From Stentor coeruleus (taxonomy: Eukaryota; Ciliophora; Heterotrichea; Heterotrichida; Stentoridae): a DNA stretch of 64,000 nt. The notes under the pieces were generated by a model that was not told the DNA's origin, did no database searches, and was given only the letters and a program-made list of their open reading frames with translations. A program made the translations under genes and the position numbers. Where the stretch lies: positions 1 to 64,000 of the forward strand of contig MPUH01000273.1 in the NCBI GenBank assembly GCA_001970955.1, written 5' to 3'. This document shows, in pieces, positions 38,086-48,763 of this stretch. How positions within the stretch are numbered: the first letter of the stretch is position 1; each line of letters begins with the position of its first letter.

Positions 38086-41000
38086 TTACTTATGCCTTTT
38101 ATTTTGGCGTCTTTTACCAGCTTTCTTTGGTTTTGCACTCGGCTTAGGCTTCCCTTCCCAATGTCTCTTATCCTTAACATTAGTCCTAGGTTTTGTATAA
38201 GCTACAAATACCCCAGACATTCTTAAATACTTATGCTCAAGTGTTTGAGCTTTTTGTGGACAAGCATCAATCCATTCCTCCTTCGATGCCTTATCAAAAT
38301 GCGTTTTCCAGATTTTATTAAACACTTTTTTATTAGGATTCCACCTTATAAACTCAGCATTTTTCACTTTGTCCATAATAAGTTTAATCCCCATAAATTC
38401 TCCATGAGTGAGCATTTTTAGTTTGTAACAAACTAAATTCGCTGTAGGACTCATAAGATGTTGAGAAAAAGCACTAAAAAGCCCTGCACCTTGGAATACT
38501 CCATACAAACATCCAGCAGCTTCTTCAAGGTCAAGAGTTGTAGCAAATTGCAATGCTGTTTCTTTTGACTGGTTTTTAGCTAATTCTGCTGATAATTGCG
38601 ACCTATAATTTAAAGCTTCTCTTGTAACAACAGTTGAATATATGTCTTGTACTGCTTTTAATGCTTCTTCAGGACTAAAAATGTTGTAGAATTTCCCAGC
38701 GTTTATAGCCTCCCTACGGTCAGCATTCTTATGATCCCTATATGACTGTAACACCAAAGCTAGTTTTTGTTCATTTGTTATCAACCCAAGTGATTCAAGA
38801 TTCTCATAATTCACCCCAGCAAGGCTCATAACTTTAAAACACCTATACATAATCCCCCCTTTACGCATTGATTTCTCAATTTTATCTATAAAAATTTTAG
38901 CTTTAGCACCCAATTCTTCAATACGTCCATCATATTTAAAATCCAATTTGCTTTGTGGAACTTTAGATCCTTGAGGTGTATCAGTAATATGCGCTTTAGT
39001 TTTTAACCCTTTAAAAATTTCTGTAAATCTCGAGTTGCTACCTAAAACCGAGTTCCTAGCTTGTTCTATATAAATGCTTGTATCAATATTTAAAACTTTT
39101 AAAGCGAATTCTTGGAAAGAGATATCTTTTTTAGTATCCATACGTCTTCTGACCTCTTCTTCAAAAATATAAGGAAAGGCAATTTCTATTTTTTGGAGGT
39201 CGCCAGATGATGAGGCTGTCCATATTTGGCCTAAAAATATTGAATTGCTAGGAACATGTTCTGGAAGTCTATACACAGGGGATTCTACGTATTTCTCAAA
39301 TATATTTTTCAAATAAGGACACATAGACCCTCGATTATCCTGATATATCGCTAAACAGGTTTCTTTAATAATCTCAGTCTGAAAACGAGAAAACTCAGAA
39401 TCCTCATCTTCAAGAGCTCTTAACAATATAGAATATGGGAATATATATAATTGTTGAGGTATAAACCCTAAAACATCAACAGTTATATCCCAAGCAATCA
39501 TTTGTTTCAATCTAAGTTTTGCTATTTGCCAATGGTCAGGGTTTATATAAATAGGTAAAACCCCATTTATTATCTCACTTGGTAAGCCTTTAACTAAACT
39601 ACTAGCTAAAGCTGGCATTTCTCCATGTTGATAATTCCTTCCTCCTTGGATTATTTGTCCTGCTTTAGTCTCAAAAAGAGCTGAGTCAACAAAAGAATCA
39701 CAAGTTATCATTGTTGTATTGATTTTTTTGATTTTTATTTCTAAAGCATCACCTAATAGATTTTGAGGCCGTTCTAAATGAAAGGTTATACAGAAACAGT
39801 CACCATCAGCTAAAGCTTCAAGCCAGTTCCTTGTGGTTAAAATACACTCACCGTATTTCTCAAAAGACCCTTTGTATTTTGTTTCAAGGTCGTTTTTGTT
39901 TAAAGATTTCGCGATTTCTTCGATTTTCAGTTCAGATTCGTTTAGCATGTCTAGATTCCTACCGAATTCTCTGGCAATTTTTTTCTCGAGGTTTCTTTTT
40001 AATGAGTTTTTATGCGCGAGGTTGTTTAAACTGGCTAGTTGGATATTAGAAAGCTGGGCTCCTGAATTTTCTCTTAAGGTTGTATAATATTGATGAAGTA
40101 AATCTTTTGTAGCAGAGAAATAAGGTTGCATTTGTTTCCTAAAAAAAGCTCGGAATTTTCTACATTCTTGAATCAACCCTTCAATCCTCCTATCCATTTC
40201 TTCAATCAACGGGCGAATTTCTCTTAAATGTCCAGCAGCTTTTTCCCCAGCAACTTCTAAAACTTGTATGATTTTCGAGCTTATAAAATTAGTCACAAGT
40301 AAAACCAACTCTTTAAAATCTTTCGCTTCCCCACGGTAGGTATCAAGATCATAAAGTTCAATATNCCTTAAATGTCCAGCAGCTTTTTCCCCAGCAACTT
40401 CTAAAACTTGTATGATTTTCGAGCTTATAAAATTAGTCACAAGCAAAACCAACTCTTTAAAATCTTTCGCTTCCCCACGGTAGGTATCAAGATCATAAAG
40501 TTCAATATTTTCCCCACGATGGACTTCAACTTTGCAATCTTCTAAATCATTTTCGCTTATATACACAAGTCCTTTAAGATTTTCTTCATCTTTTTCTATA
40601 TCAATTTTATATGAGCATCCTGGGGAAATAATCCTAGCCCATGTTGTAGAAACAAAAGCTAATTCATAGACATTATTTACTGCTACAGGGATTCTACCAC
40701 CTGGTGGTACATATTGAAAACTACCTGGTCTAGTTCCACTTTGGGATAATTTTGTAAGTAATGAAGCATCATGATCTGGGGAAAAACCAATTGTATGGAC
40801 AGCAATAGACACGCCATTACTTTCCATATCTTCTTTGAATTTATCCATGAGGATAAGTAGACTACTTAGACCTTTGTTATCTTGACCATCTGTAAGCCAG
40901 ACAGCAAAGACGTTTTTAAGGTTTTTTTCTTTAATTTTCAGTTGCATTGCTTCTATAACTGGGGCAAAAAGAGTCCCACCTGCTGCTTTTAAGTTATCAG

Positions 41001-41292
41001 CTTCTTGAAGCATTGATGTATATCCTTCAGTATCTGATGATAAGGAAATTAGACGGTTAGAAAAGAGATAAGCGGTTATTGGCACTTGGACTTTTTGGAA
41101 TTTCTGGATTAGACTTATTAGAGCACCTTTTGCGTCTTTTATAGGACTACCTGCCATTGACCCGGACTTATCCACGCAGAAAAATGCTGAGAGACCTGAG
41201 GATTCGAAATTCTCCCCTGCTTTGGTTGGGATTTGGAAACGGATTGCCATGTACTCACTTACTAAGTGGATGAGTTCTGCTGGTATTGCCAT
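38086..41292 (-). CDS. VWA-domain protein with basic C-terminus
   Basis: As assembled 1068 aa; about 1020 after removing a 48-codon duplication at a contig join (see the repeat at 40223-40508). Residues about 35-225 are a von Willebrand A domain with a full metal site: DKSGS (D41, S43, S45), the Thr in AAGGTLFAP and TDGQD. It should bind ligands through a divalent metal. The rest is long, partly coiled (around the REIRPLIEEMDRRIEGL stretch) and contains a conserved-looking IYINPDHWQIAKLRLKQMI segment seen by memory in other protist VWA proteins of unknown role. The C-terminus is strongly basic (KPKKAGKRRQNKRHK), a possible nuclear or RNA-binding tail. No signal peptide or TM, so intracellular. 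Confidence 0.85.
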   Translation of the reverse strand: MAIPAELIHLVSEYMAIRFQIPTKAGENFESSGLSAFFCVDKSGSMAGSPIKDAKGALISLIQKFQKVQVPITAYLFSNRLISLSSDTEGYTSMLQEADNLKAAGGTLFAPVIEAMQLKIKEKNLKNVFAVWLTDGQDNKGLSSLLILMDKFKEDMESNGVSIAVHTIGFSPDHDASLLTKLSQSGTRPGSFQYVPPGGRIPVAVNNVYELAFVSTTWARIISPGCSYKIDIEKDEENLKGLVYISENDLEDCKVEVHRGENIELYDLDTYRGEAKDFKELVLLVTNFISSKIIQVLEVAGEKAAGHLRXIELYDLDTYRGEAKDFKELVLLVTNFISSKIIQVLEVAGEKAAGHLREIRPLIEEMDRRIEGLIQECRKFRAFFRKQMQPYFSATKDLLHQYYTTLRENSGAQLSNIQLASLNNLAHKNSLKRNLEKKIAREFGRNLDMLNESELKIEEIAKSLNKNDLETKYKGSFEKYGECILTTRNWLEALADGDCFCITFHLERPQNLLGDALEIKIKKINTTMITCDSFVDSALFETKAGQIIQGGRNYQHGEMPALASSLVKGLPSEIINGVLPIYINPDHWQIAKLRLKQMIAWDITVDVLGFIPQQLYIFPYSILLRALEDEDSEFSRFQTEIIKETCLAIYQDNRGSMCPYLKNIFEKYVESPVYRLPEHVPSNSIFLGQIWTASSSGDLQKIEIAFPYIFEEEVRRRMDTKKDISFQEFALKVLNIDTSIYIEQARNSVLGSNSRFTEIFKGLKTKAHITDTPQGSKVPQSKLDFKYDGRIEELGAKAKIFIDKIEKSMRKGGIMYRCFKVMSLAGVNYENLESLGLITNEQKLALVLQSYRDHKNADRREAINAGKFYNIFSPEEALKAVQDIYSTVVTREALNYRSQLSAELAKNQSKETALQFATTLDLEEAAGCLYGVFQGAGLFSAFSQHLMSPTANLVCYKLKMLTHGEFMGIKLIMDKVKNAEFIRWNPNKKVFNKIWKTHFDKASKEEWIDACPQKAQTLEHKYLRMSGVFVAYTKPRTNVKDKRHWEGKPKPSAKPKKAGKRRQNKRHK
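40223..40508. repeat. 142-nt duplication around an N inside a CDS
   Basis: 40223-40364 and 40367-40508 are the same sequence apart from one base (agtaaaacc against agcaaaacc), with the single N at 40365 between them. The period is 144 nt, so the reading frame stays open and the protein gains 48 codons including one unknown residue. The N and the single mismatch fit two haplotype contigs placed end to end. Confidence 0.85.
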
Positions 41293-42571
41293 TTATATGT
41301 CGGATAAGATTAGATTAAAAATATGAGTAGGAGTTTAAGATTGGGTTTAGTATAAGATGATTGGGATATGAAGATCATTGATTATGATTAGATTAGGAAT
41401 TTTTGGGGTTGGGTAGTTTATATTAATGGATGTTATATGAAAAGATATATAAGATATTATGATATAAATATAGATATATATTAAGAAAATATAGTAATAA
41501 AGTAAGAAAATTAACTTTAGATAATATCATAATTTATCTAATAAAAAAAATCTAACATTATAATTAAAGCATGGGATTAAAAAATTAATTGTGTGTTGTA
41601 TTAAGGAAAAACTTGCAGAAATACGTTATGGTTTTTTTATTTATCATATTTTTCACATGATTTGTTTACTTAATAGATGCTTTCTTATTATCATAAAATA
41701 TTTATTAAACTCTGAAATTTTTATACAATTATTATGAAAAGTTTTGTAAATTATAGTATAAAAAAACCTAAAGACAAAGATAAATTATATAATATTCCAT
41801 AAGTAATTGTATTTCCATAAACAAATATAAGAACTAAGTCTACCATTTGGTTAATGAATTTACCCTATAAACTCATAGTATGACATCTAAAAAATATATT
41901 AAAATAATCACTTATAATCTAAAAACTATAAAGTACTTGGAAAAAAATTAACGCCCAAGCTGATAATTTTTAAACTAGAATTTTATGTTTTTTATAGCAG
42001 TAAACTTTATCTAAAACAATTGATTTACTACATGAATATCTTTTGATTCCAGAAAATCTAAATTTTTTCGATGATTCCAATGCAAATCTAATGGCAGACA
42101 AAAATCTAATAAAAAATTTCCCCTTTCTTACTTTTAAATATATAATTTCTTTTTGGCTAGAATTTTTTTTTGTTACTAAATACTTTATATACAGTGAATT
42201 ATCGATATAATTTTAAAATCCAAATCATTTAAAGTTAAACCAGTAATTATCTCCTTTGCAAATTTTGTGTAAACTACAATTTTCACAACATTCTTCTTCA
42301 TTTTTTTCCTACTTTCCGCGTTCATATTCAAATATTATTAATCAATCTAATATTCATAAATACAAGCATAATTTCACACATGAATTTCCCATACTTCAAA
42401 GAAAAAAATAACTCCTTAAGCCCTTTTATTAAAAAATCCACAAAAAAAAAAGAAGCTAAATATTAATTAAAACCATTTATTAAATTTCTCACTTATTTTC
42501 CTATATAACCATTCAATCTATTACTTTTTTTATGATATTTCTATTATATACATAATATTATTAAAATATTT
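41293..42571. other. AT-rich spacer
   Basis: About 1.28 kb between two minus-strand genes. G-rich for the first 150-200 nt, AT-rich in the middle, C and A rich near 42240-42440. No ORF or RNA gene recognised. Confidence 0.5.
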
Positions 42572-43570
42572 TCAATTAGTTTTTTCTTCTAATATTGGAG
42601 AATCACTAGTATTTATAGGCAAAACCGATTCTGATAAAAGGAGTACTGAATATTCAGGTTTAGATGTGTTAGGTTTAAAGCTTTTTATATTGTTTTTTTG
42701 GCTTGTCAATTTATTTAATCTTTCAGAGGTTTTGTTTTTATTTATCGACAAAAGTTTTTTATGGGTTTTGCTTTTCAGTTTATCTTTTTTGAGCTGATAA
42801 AAATCTTGGTTTAGTTGGCAGATGGTTTTTTGAAGTTTGGATTTTTCTTCTTTGATTTTTTCATTTTCAATAGTTAAATCATGTTTTTGACTTTGAAGAA
42901 GCTGTGAACGGAGGTTGAGGTTATGAGAAAAAAGGTTGAGTTCTTGCTTTTGTAGAAGGAGTTTGTGTTTTTTGATGTAAACTTTTTTGATGAAGTCATG
43001 CATGTACTGCTCGCTAGGTTCTTCGAATGAGCTGTCTGAGGTTATGTCTTTATTTTGGGATAAATGGTTAAAGAAATTCATAGGTTTGAATAAATCCAAA
43101 TCCAAATGACTCGAGTCTTTGCCAAACTCTTCTCTCATATCAAGAGAATTGCATGATGACTGTGTGCTCATAGTGCAATTTTCTTTAACTAAACAAACAT
43201 AAACCTCGATATATCCCACAACATCTTTTTGCCAGAAAAGACTTTCCCTGCTTTTCCTCCCATCAAGTTCCTGAACATTAACTTTACACTCTGCAACTTC
43301 TTTATTCCCAAAAATCAACCCTTTCACATAGACTTTTATAGTCATTTCCTTACAGTCCCTAAGCTTGATTTCAAAAAATTCTCCCCTATTTGGCATGTTA
43401 AGGTTTTTACTTTCAAATTCCTGTCCTAAATATTGTATTGTGCTATAAACTTTGCTTCCTGGGAACTTTGAAATATTATTATATAACTTGACTTCTGGTA
43501 TTTTTATCACTGCAGCTAAATTTCCTTTTTGAATTATTTTCTTCGTATCTTTTCTAACGTAGTTATACAT
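42572..43570 (-). CDS. C2-like plus coiled-coil protein
   Basis: 332 aa. Residues about 15-130 have the strand pattern of a C2-type sandwich (AAVIKIPEVKLYN, EIKLRDCKEMTIKVYVKG, a tryptophan strand FWQKDVVGYIEVYVCLV), the arrangement in which the last strands read ...W..L.....G.I.V....; acidic Ca2+ ligands are not obvious, so binding may be Ca2+-independent. Residues about 185-275 form a coiled coil (KKHKLLLQKQELNLF to QLNQDFYQLKKDKLK). The tail is basic and Ser-rich. A membrane- or centrosome-associated structural role is possible, but none is shown. Intronless; ATG at 43570. Confidence 0.6.
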   Translation of the reverse strand: MYNYVRKDTKKIIQKGNLAAVIKIPEVKLYNNISKFPGSKVYSTIQYLGQEFESKNLNMPNRGEFFEIKLRDCKEMTIKVYVKGLIFGNKEVAECKVNVQELDGRKSRESLFWQKDVVGYIEVYVCLVKENCTMSTQSSCNSLDMREEFGKDSSHLDLDLFKPMNFFNHLSQNKDITSDSSFEEPSEQYMHDFIKKVYIKKHKLLLQKQELNLFSHNLNLRSQLLQSQKHDLTIENEKIKEEKSKLQKTICQLNQDFYQLKKDKLKSKTHKKLLSINKNKTSERLNKLTSQKNNIKSFKPNTSKPEYSVLLLSESVLPINTSDSPILEEKTN

Positions 43571-44568
43571 TTACTATAATAAAATGCTTTAGGTTCTTTG
43601 GATAAGTATGAAAATACAAAGCGGGCTATAGGAAAAAAGTATTTAAGGGGAGTTTTTTGAAGATAATGAAGATGGATTAAGATAGGGAAAGCTTTATGGA
43701 ATTAGTGGATTTTTTAAGAGAGGAAGGGGATGATTTGTTGATGATTTTAGGAAAGGTGGAGGATTTTGTAATAAATTTGTATGGAATTATTTTAGATGAT
43801 TAAGATACGATTTTTATAAAGATTAAGAGGAGTTTATAGAGGATTTTGGATTTGGAAATAAGATAAGGTAATTTGTTGATGTTTTTGTATATTTTTAAAA
43901 TGTTTTATATGTATATTAAGGATTTCTTAAGTTATAATTACTGTATTTACACAATGTATAGATTTTATTATATGTGTATTATAAAAAAGTTTTAACAATA
44001 TCCAAAATAGTATAATAAAACTATTTAAAACCTAGCCTTAAATTATAAACTACACATTAATAAAACTTATAACCTTCAGTATATAAAATCCTTTCCCTCA
44101 ACTTCTTAACTCCAATAAAGTCATCTTTCCAACCATAAAAAAACTCTGAAATCATATTTTCCCTAATAATAATTTTTACATAACCCATCATATCGAAACC
44201 CATAACTTATCTAATCCTTCCTAAAAACTCACAATTTTCTGTATTCATTTCACATAATAATTATACCCTTACTCATATTCCCCAATCTAAAACCTTATCT
44301 CTTACATCACCATATATAAAAACTTCCCACAATAAACCTCTTAATATTTTCCCCAAATCATTTTCCCTATCATCAAAATCATACCTTTTCTATCAAATCC
44401 AATCCAAATCCTAAAAACCATGACTTCCCTCAAATCATCCTCTATAGCTTATATTCAAAACATATAAAAAATTGCATTTACCTTACATTAAAAACCACAT
44501 AAAATCTTTTCAATAACCCTATCTAATATAAACCTAAAAGTACTTATTATATATTAAAAGGACAATAT
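43571..44568. other. Divergent spacer with extreme G-to-C switch
   Basis: About 1 kb between head-to-head genes. Hand counts: 43681-43740 has 21 G and 1 C; 44281-44340 has 20 C and no G, with the change near 43990. It must hold two promoters; no specific element recognised. Confidence 0.75.
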
Positions 44569-45078
44569 ATGAATTGGCTTCAAAGTGTACTACCAAATTG
44601 TTGTTCAAACAGAAGTTCTAATCAAGTAAAAGATCTTAATAAATCAGTTATTCATACTGGGCTACCTGAAATTGTGGTCATTCCAGCAAAAGATTATCAT
44701 AGTGATACTCAGTCAGAATATACAAATGATGATAAAAATAAAGATTTTAATATAGAAGAAAGCAAAAATCAGGTACTTTTAAGAGCTGACATAAAGAAAA
44801 ATGTTAATATTGAAAGCAGAAGAAGCACAAGTTGTACTTTGACAGCTTTAGATAGTGCTATACTCACTTTAGGCACTTTATGTTGTGAATGTTGTGGAAA
44901 AGATGCGGAAGGATATTGTCCTGGATGTCCAAATAAGAGATTTTGTCAGAGATGCTATCCGAAAAAACATAGGTTTGTTGGCCATGATTCACATGTTTTT
45001 ATAGCTTATGCTTCTGCGAATAAAAGGATTTCTAACAAGCAGTTAAATAGTATTATTAAAATAAAGAGTTTAATGTGA
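44569..45078 (+). CDS. Small B-box-like zinc-finger protein
   Basis: 169 aa ending in TGA. The first 100 residues are disordered and acidic/Ser-rich. Residues about 106-143 hold a cysteine-histidine cluster: CCECCGKDAEGYC, CPNKRFCQRC and KKHRFVGHDSH, with CxxC pairs followed by two His, the pattern of a B-box or related cross-brace zinc finger. The N-terminus MNWLQSVLPNCC has two adjacent Cys and could be palmitoylated. It lacks a RING and a coiled coil, so it is not a TRIM protein. Possibly an adaptor; partner unknown. Confidence 0.7.
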   Translation: MNWLQSVLPNCCSNRSSNQVKDLNKSVIHTGLPEIVVIPAKDYHSDTQSEYTNDDKNKDFNIEESKNQVLLRADIKKNVNIESRRSTSCTLTALDSAILTLGTLCCECCGKDAEGYCPGCPNKRFCQRCYPKKHRFVGHDSHVFIAYASANKRISNKQLNSIIKIKSLM

Positions 45079-46097
45079 ATGATATTTTTAGGATAAGGGG
45101 GTATAAGTTTGATCATTGATAAGGTTTTATAGTTAGGCTTTGTATGATTATGAGTAGGCTTTTATGTGTTTATGTATTTATTTTAGGAAATTTTTATAAA
45201 GGATTATTGTGTGAATACTTTTTCAGTATTTGGATTTTTTTTATTAAATTCAATCAAGGGCTGGACAATAGTCAAACGATAATTCCTATGTTGTTTATAA
45301 GGTATTCGTGTTATAAATTAGTATTTTCTGATACCTTTAGCTTTTGTTTAGTCCACAATTTAAAATTTACTTCTCAAAATTACACATCTAAATTATATTA
45401 TCAAGTTTTGTATTTACTTATCAAAGCAATTTATCAAATCAAAACTTATTAATCATAATTAGCATCATAAATCCTAAACCCGCTAATTAATTACAAACAA
45501 CAAATTATTCTTATAATTCAGTATCATTATCCTTATAGCCCCCCATATCAATATGCCAAGTCTTTTATAATCCACACATTCATTTAGCTCCTCACTTTTA
45601 CAGAAACCTTAAACTAAATGGCATATTTTGAGTTGAAAACAAACCTTATCAAAAATATTTTATTTATTTATATAAAATCTAAAATATAAGCTTTATAGTA
45701 AGCTATAATCCTATAAAATTATCATCTTTTCATATATTATATTCCCAATAGATATCATAAAGCATAATATATTTTGGTTCAGTTCTGACAAAACTTTGAT
45801 TTCATTAAGTTTAGTAAAAATAATTCTAAAACCTCAAACAATTTTCTATGAATTATGTATCTACTATATAATAAAATTTAGCGGCTTTATTAATATTAAA
45901 ATTCTATTCACACAACAAAAATTAAACTGAACTAAAGATGAGCATCTTAACCCTTATAATATACATAATATATTATTTTCCTCTAATATCAAATCAATAT
46001 CCACAAAAGATCGTAATTTTTTTTTCTATACTTGATATTATTTCATCATATTTTTCTTACCTAAATTTAATCTTTCTAATTTCCATATTATATCTAA
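45079..46097. other. AT-rich spacer
   Basis: About 1 kb. An open frame at 45144-45452 (102 codons) was weighed and rejected: it is hydrophobic, Phe/Tyr/Ile rich and looks like AT-rich chance. C and A rich near 45530-45610. No gene assigned. Confidence 0.5.
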
Positions 46098-47399
46098 ATG
46101 GATGAGAATACTGAACTGATCTTAGCTCAAATCCATGAATATTACTGTGCTAAAGGACTTAAAAAGGACACAACAAATCTCTTTGGGTTTACAAAAACCC
46201 AAAATGTTCAGAGTTTAGAAGAAATAGGCCGGGATGAGCTTTTTAGACACTTATTAGGAGATAGTTGTAAGCATCATGGCCATAATGGTATCATTACAAG
46301 ACCTTCAAAAAAAGCTACTATACTTGTTGTTGGTAATCATTCAGCTGGTAAAAGTTCATTTATAAACTGGTATTGTGGAGACAATATACAATCTACCGGG
46401 ATTGCTATTGAAACATCGCATTTCACTATGATAACACATGGAGAAAAAGAAAATGAACTAAGAAGTGAAGGGACTATGACAATGTACCCATTTTTAAGAG
46501 AAATCATGAACAGGAGCGATAAAAAAGTTTTCGGGACTTTTTTTTCAAATTTGAATACAAAAATATCAAGTAAAAATGATAACCTTTTCCAATATGTTGA
46601 TTTTATTGACACACCTGGACTTACTGATGGGCTTGTTAAGTATAATTGCGATATTATCGAAATGATTAAATGGATTTCAGAATATGTTGATATGATTCTA
46701 ATCTTTCTTGACCCTGTAGGCCAAGCTCTATGTGCAAAAACCATGGAAATAATAACATTTCTTTATGCAAAGCATCGAGAGAAATTCCAAATCTGTTTAA
46801 GCAAAATCGATCAAGTTGTTGAAGAACGGGATTTTCTTAGACTTAATCAACAAATCCATTCATCTATTTCTCAATACTCACAAGAAACTAATATTGAAAT
46901 TATTCCTTTTACAATCAGGCCAGATAGCAAAACTAACACTCGTAACAAAATTGATATAATAAAAGAATCTATTGAAAAAGCATGCAAATATAAAGCTTTA
47001 AGAAATATTGATGTACTAACTCATGATTGTCATTTTATACTAAATCATGCTGATTATTTGTTATCTTTACACAATTTAGCTAAAAATCGAAGCTTTCAAT
47101 ATACTGTTTTTAAATATTTTTTGATTATTTTAGCGATGATTTTGATATTATTTTTTGTTAATAATCAACTTGTACAAGGTTTTATGTTAGAAACTCAAGG
47201 AAATGGTATTTTACAAGGTATGGACACTAGTTTACTTGGGGGTGTTATGGTTTGTATAATGGGTATATGGGTATTACATAAGAAAAAATATTTTGCTTTG
47301 ACTACAACGCAGATTAGTAGAATAGAAATATGGAGAAACTATTGCTTGGAGGCTTTAGAGAAGACACAAAAACTAACTTTAGAGTATTATACAGGTTAA
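46098..47399 (+). CDS. Dynamin/EHD-like GTPase with C-terminal membrane anchor
   Basis: 433 aa. The GTPase domain has G1 VVGNHSAGKSSF (residues 78-89), a Thr-rich switch region (IAIETSHFTMITHG), G3 DTPG at 171-174 and G4 SKID near residue 235. The GNxSxGKSS form and the spacing resemble the dynamin superfamily (EHD, mitofusin and atlastin relatives) more than Ras-type GTPases. Two hydrophobic spans near the C-terminus (about 340-357, YFLIILAMILILFFV, and 380-397, GGVMVCIMGIWVL) form a hairpin anchor followed by a cytosolic helix, as in mitofusin or atlastin. The likely role is remodelling or fusion of an internal membrane. Which membrane is unknown. Intronless. Confidence 0.85.
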   Translation: MDENTELILAQIHEYYCAKGLKKDTTNLFGFTKTQNVQSLEEIGRDELFRHLLGDSCKHHGHNGIITRPSKKATILVVGNHSAGKSSFINWYCGDNIQSTGIAIETSHFTMITHGEKENELRSEGTMTMYPFLREIMNRSDKKVFGTFFSNLNTKISSKNDNLFQYVDFIDTPGLTDGLVKYNCDIIEMIKWISEYVDMILIFLDPVGQALCAKTMEIITFLYAKHREKFQICLSKIDQVVEERDFLRLNQQIHSSISQYSQETNIEIIPFTIRPDSKTNTRNKIDIIKESIEKACKYKALRNIDVLTHDCHFILNHADYLLSLHNLAKNRSFQYTVFKYFLIILAMILILFFVNNQLVQGFMLETQGNGILQGMDTSLLGGVMVCIMGIWVLHKKKYFALTTTQISRIEIWRNYCLEALEKTQKLTLEYYTG

Positions 47400-47646
47400 T
47401 ACCATATAATAAAATAAAAATTAGGTGAAGAAATTTATGGATTTCCTGTATTTTAGTATATAATTAAGGGATTTTCCTTGTGAGTGGTGCGATTAATGAA
47501 CTTTTATTATAAAACACTTTTGTTCATCTTTCAACTTAGAAAATATTTTCTTTCCATTTGTCAAAAACCATGCAAAATTTTTTTTCAACCCAAAACCTAA
47601 AGTATTTTTTTTATCTAACATCGTAAATATGATCAATGGATAAAAT

Positions 47647-48111
47647 ATGTCTAAGGCCAAAGGAAAGAAGCAAGAAAAGGTCCAAGAAGAACCAGAACAA
47701 GCTATATTAGGAGCGAACCCAACGGGTGAGCTAATCTTTGCAGTCTGCCATTTATATGCCTCTTTCAATGATACCTTCATTCATGTTACAGACTTATCTG
47801 GAAGAGAAACTTTGACTAGAGTGACTGGTGGAATGATGGTAAAAGCTGATCGTGAAGAAAGTTCCCCTTATGCTGCTATGATGGCTGCTGTTGAAGTAAG
47901 TAATAGGCTTAAGAAACTTGGTATAAATGCCTTACATATTAAAATCAGAGCCAAGGGTGGAGCTGATAGTAAAACCCCAGGCCCTGGAGCTCAAGCTGCA
48001 TTAAGAGCTCTTGCAAGAAATGGTATGAAAATTGGGAGAATTGAAGATGTTACACCAATACCGACAGATAGCACAAGAAGGGAAGGAGGAAGAAGAGGAC
48101 GTAGACTTTAA
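47647..48111 (+). CDS. RPS14: Ribosomal protein uS11 (RPS14)
   Basis: 154 aa, full length. The small-subunit platform protein uS11 is recognised throughout: [56 protein letters not shown] and the hallmark tail [16 protein letters not shown] ending GGRRGRRL. An N-terminal Lys/Glu-rich extension of about 20 residues is normal in eukaryotes. Codon use is richer in C and G than most neighbours, as expected for a highly expressed gene. The start at 47647 is preceded by an AT-rich leader; no intron is needed. Confidence 0.97.
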   Translation: MSKAKGKKQEKVQEEPEQAILGANPTGELIFAVCHLYASFNDTFIHVTDLSGRETLTRVTGGMMVKADREESSPYAAMMAAVEVSNRLKKLGINALHIKIRAKGGADSKTPGPGAQAALRALARNGMKIGRIEDVTPIPTDSTRREGGRRGRRL

Positions 48112-48763
48112 CTTTATAAAGTTATTTAGAAAAGATATTTTTTATGTTGGTTTAAGATTTAGGGGGTTTTTAAATTTTTTTGATATTGAAAGTGCTGGGA
48201 AGGATGTGGAATATATGGTTTTGTGATTTTTAAGGTGAAAAAGGATGTTGAAGAATTTTTTGATGTTGAATATGCTTAGGTTTTTATGAAGATGCAATTT
48301 GGAGGGATTTGAAAGTTTAGTTATAGTTTATATGGTGATATTTTTAGGATTTTTATATTTTTTAGAGGATTTGGGTATGTAATTATATGGTTATTTTATA
48401 CAGAATGTAAAATATTACAATTTTTAAAGATTCGTAATAATCATGATGAAAAATGGAGAAGAGATTGGATTTATGATGAGATAGGATTTTAGTAAAATGG
48501 GTATTTTAAATGTGTGTTTAAGATAATATAACAGTTTTTTTACTTGTATTTTATATATATGTATTAGTGTAAATATTTTTCCCATTTGAGTTTTTTTGGG
48601 AATTTAGATTAAATTTTGGTTTTTATATTTAGTATGTTTACTTTTTGTGTGGGCTAAAATAAATATATAATTTAAGTTTTTTATTTACAAGTTTAATTGA
48701 AGATATTAATCCTTTTAATCTTTCTAAAGATAATTAAAAACAAATAGGCTATATTATATTTAA
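48112..48763. other. Spacer after uS11
   Basis: About 650 nt, G and T rich to about 48500, then AT-rich. An ORF at 48032-48226 overlapping the uS11 end is a shadow. No gene assigned. Confidence 0.5.

Noticed and set aside
45144-45452. 102-codon plus ORF after the zinc-finger gene
   Set aside because: Hydrophobic AT-rich composition, no conserved pattern, lies in the G/T-rich 3' flank where open frames arise by chance.
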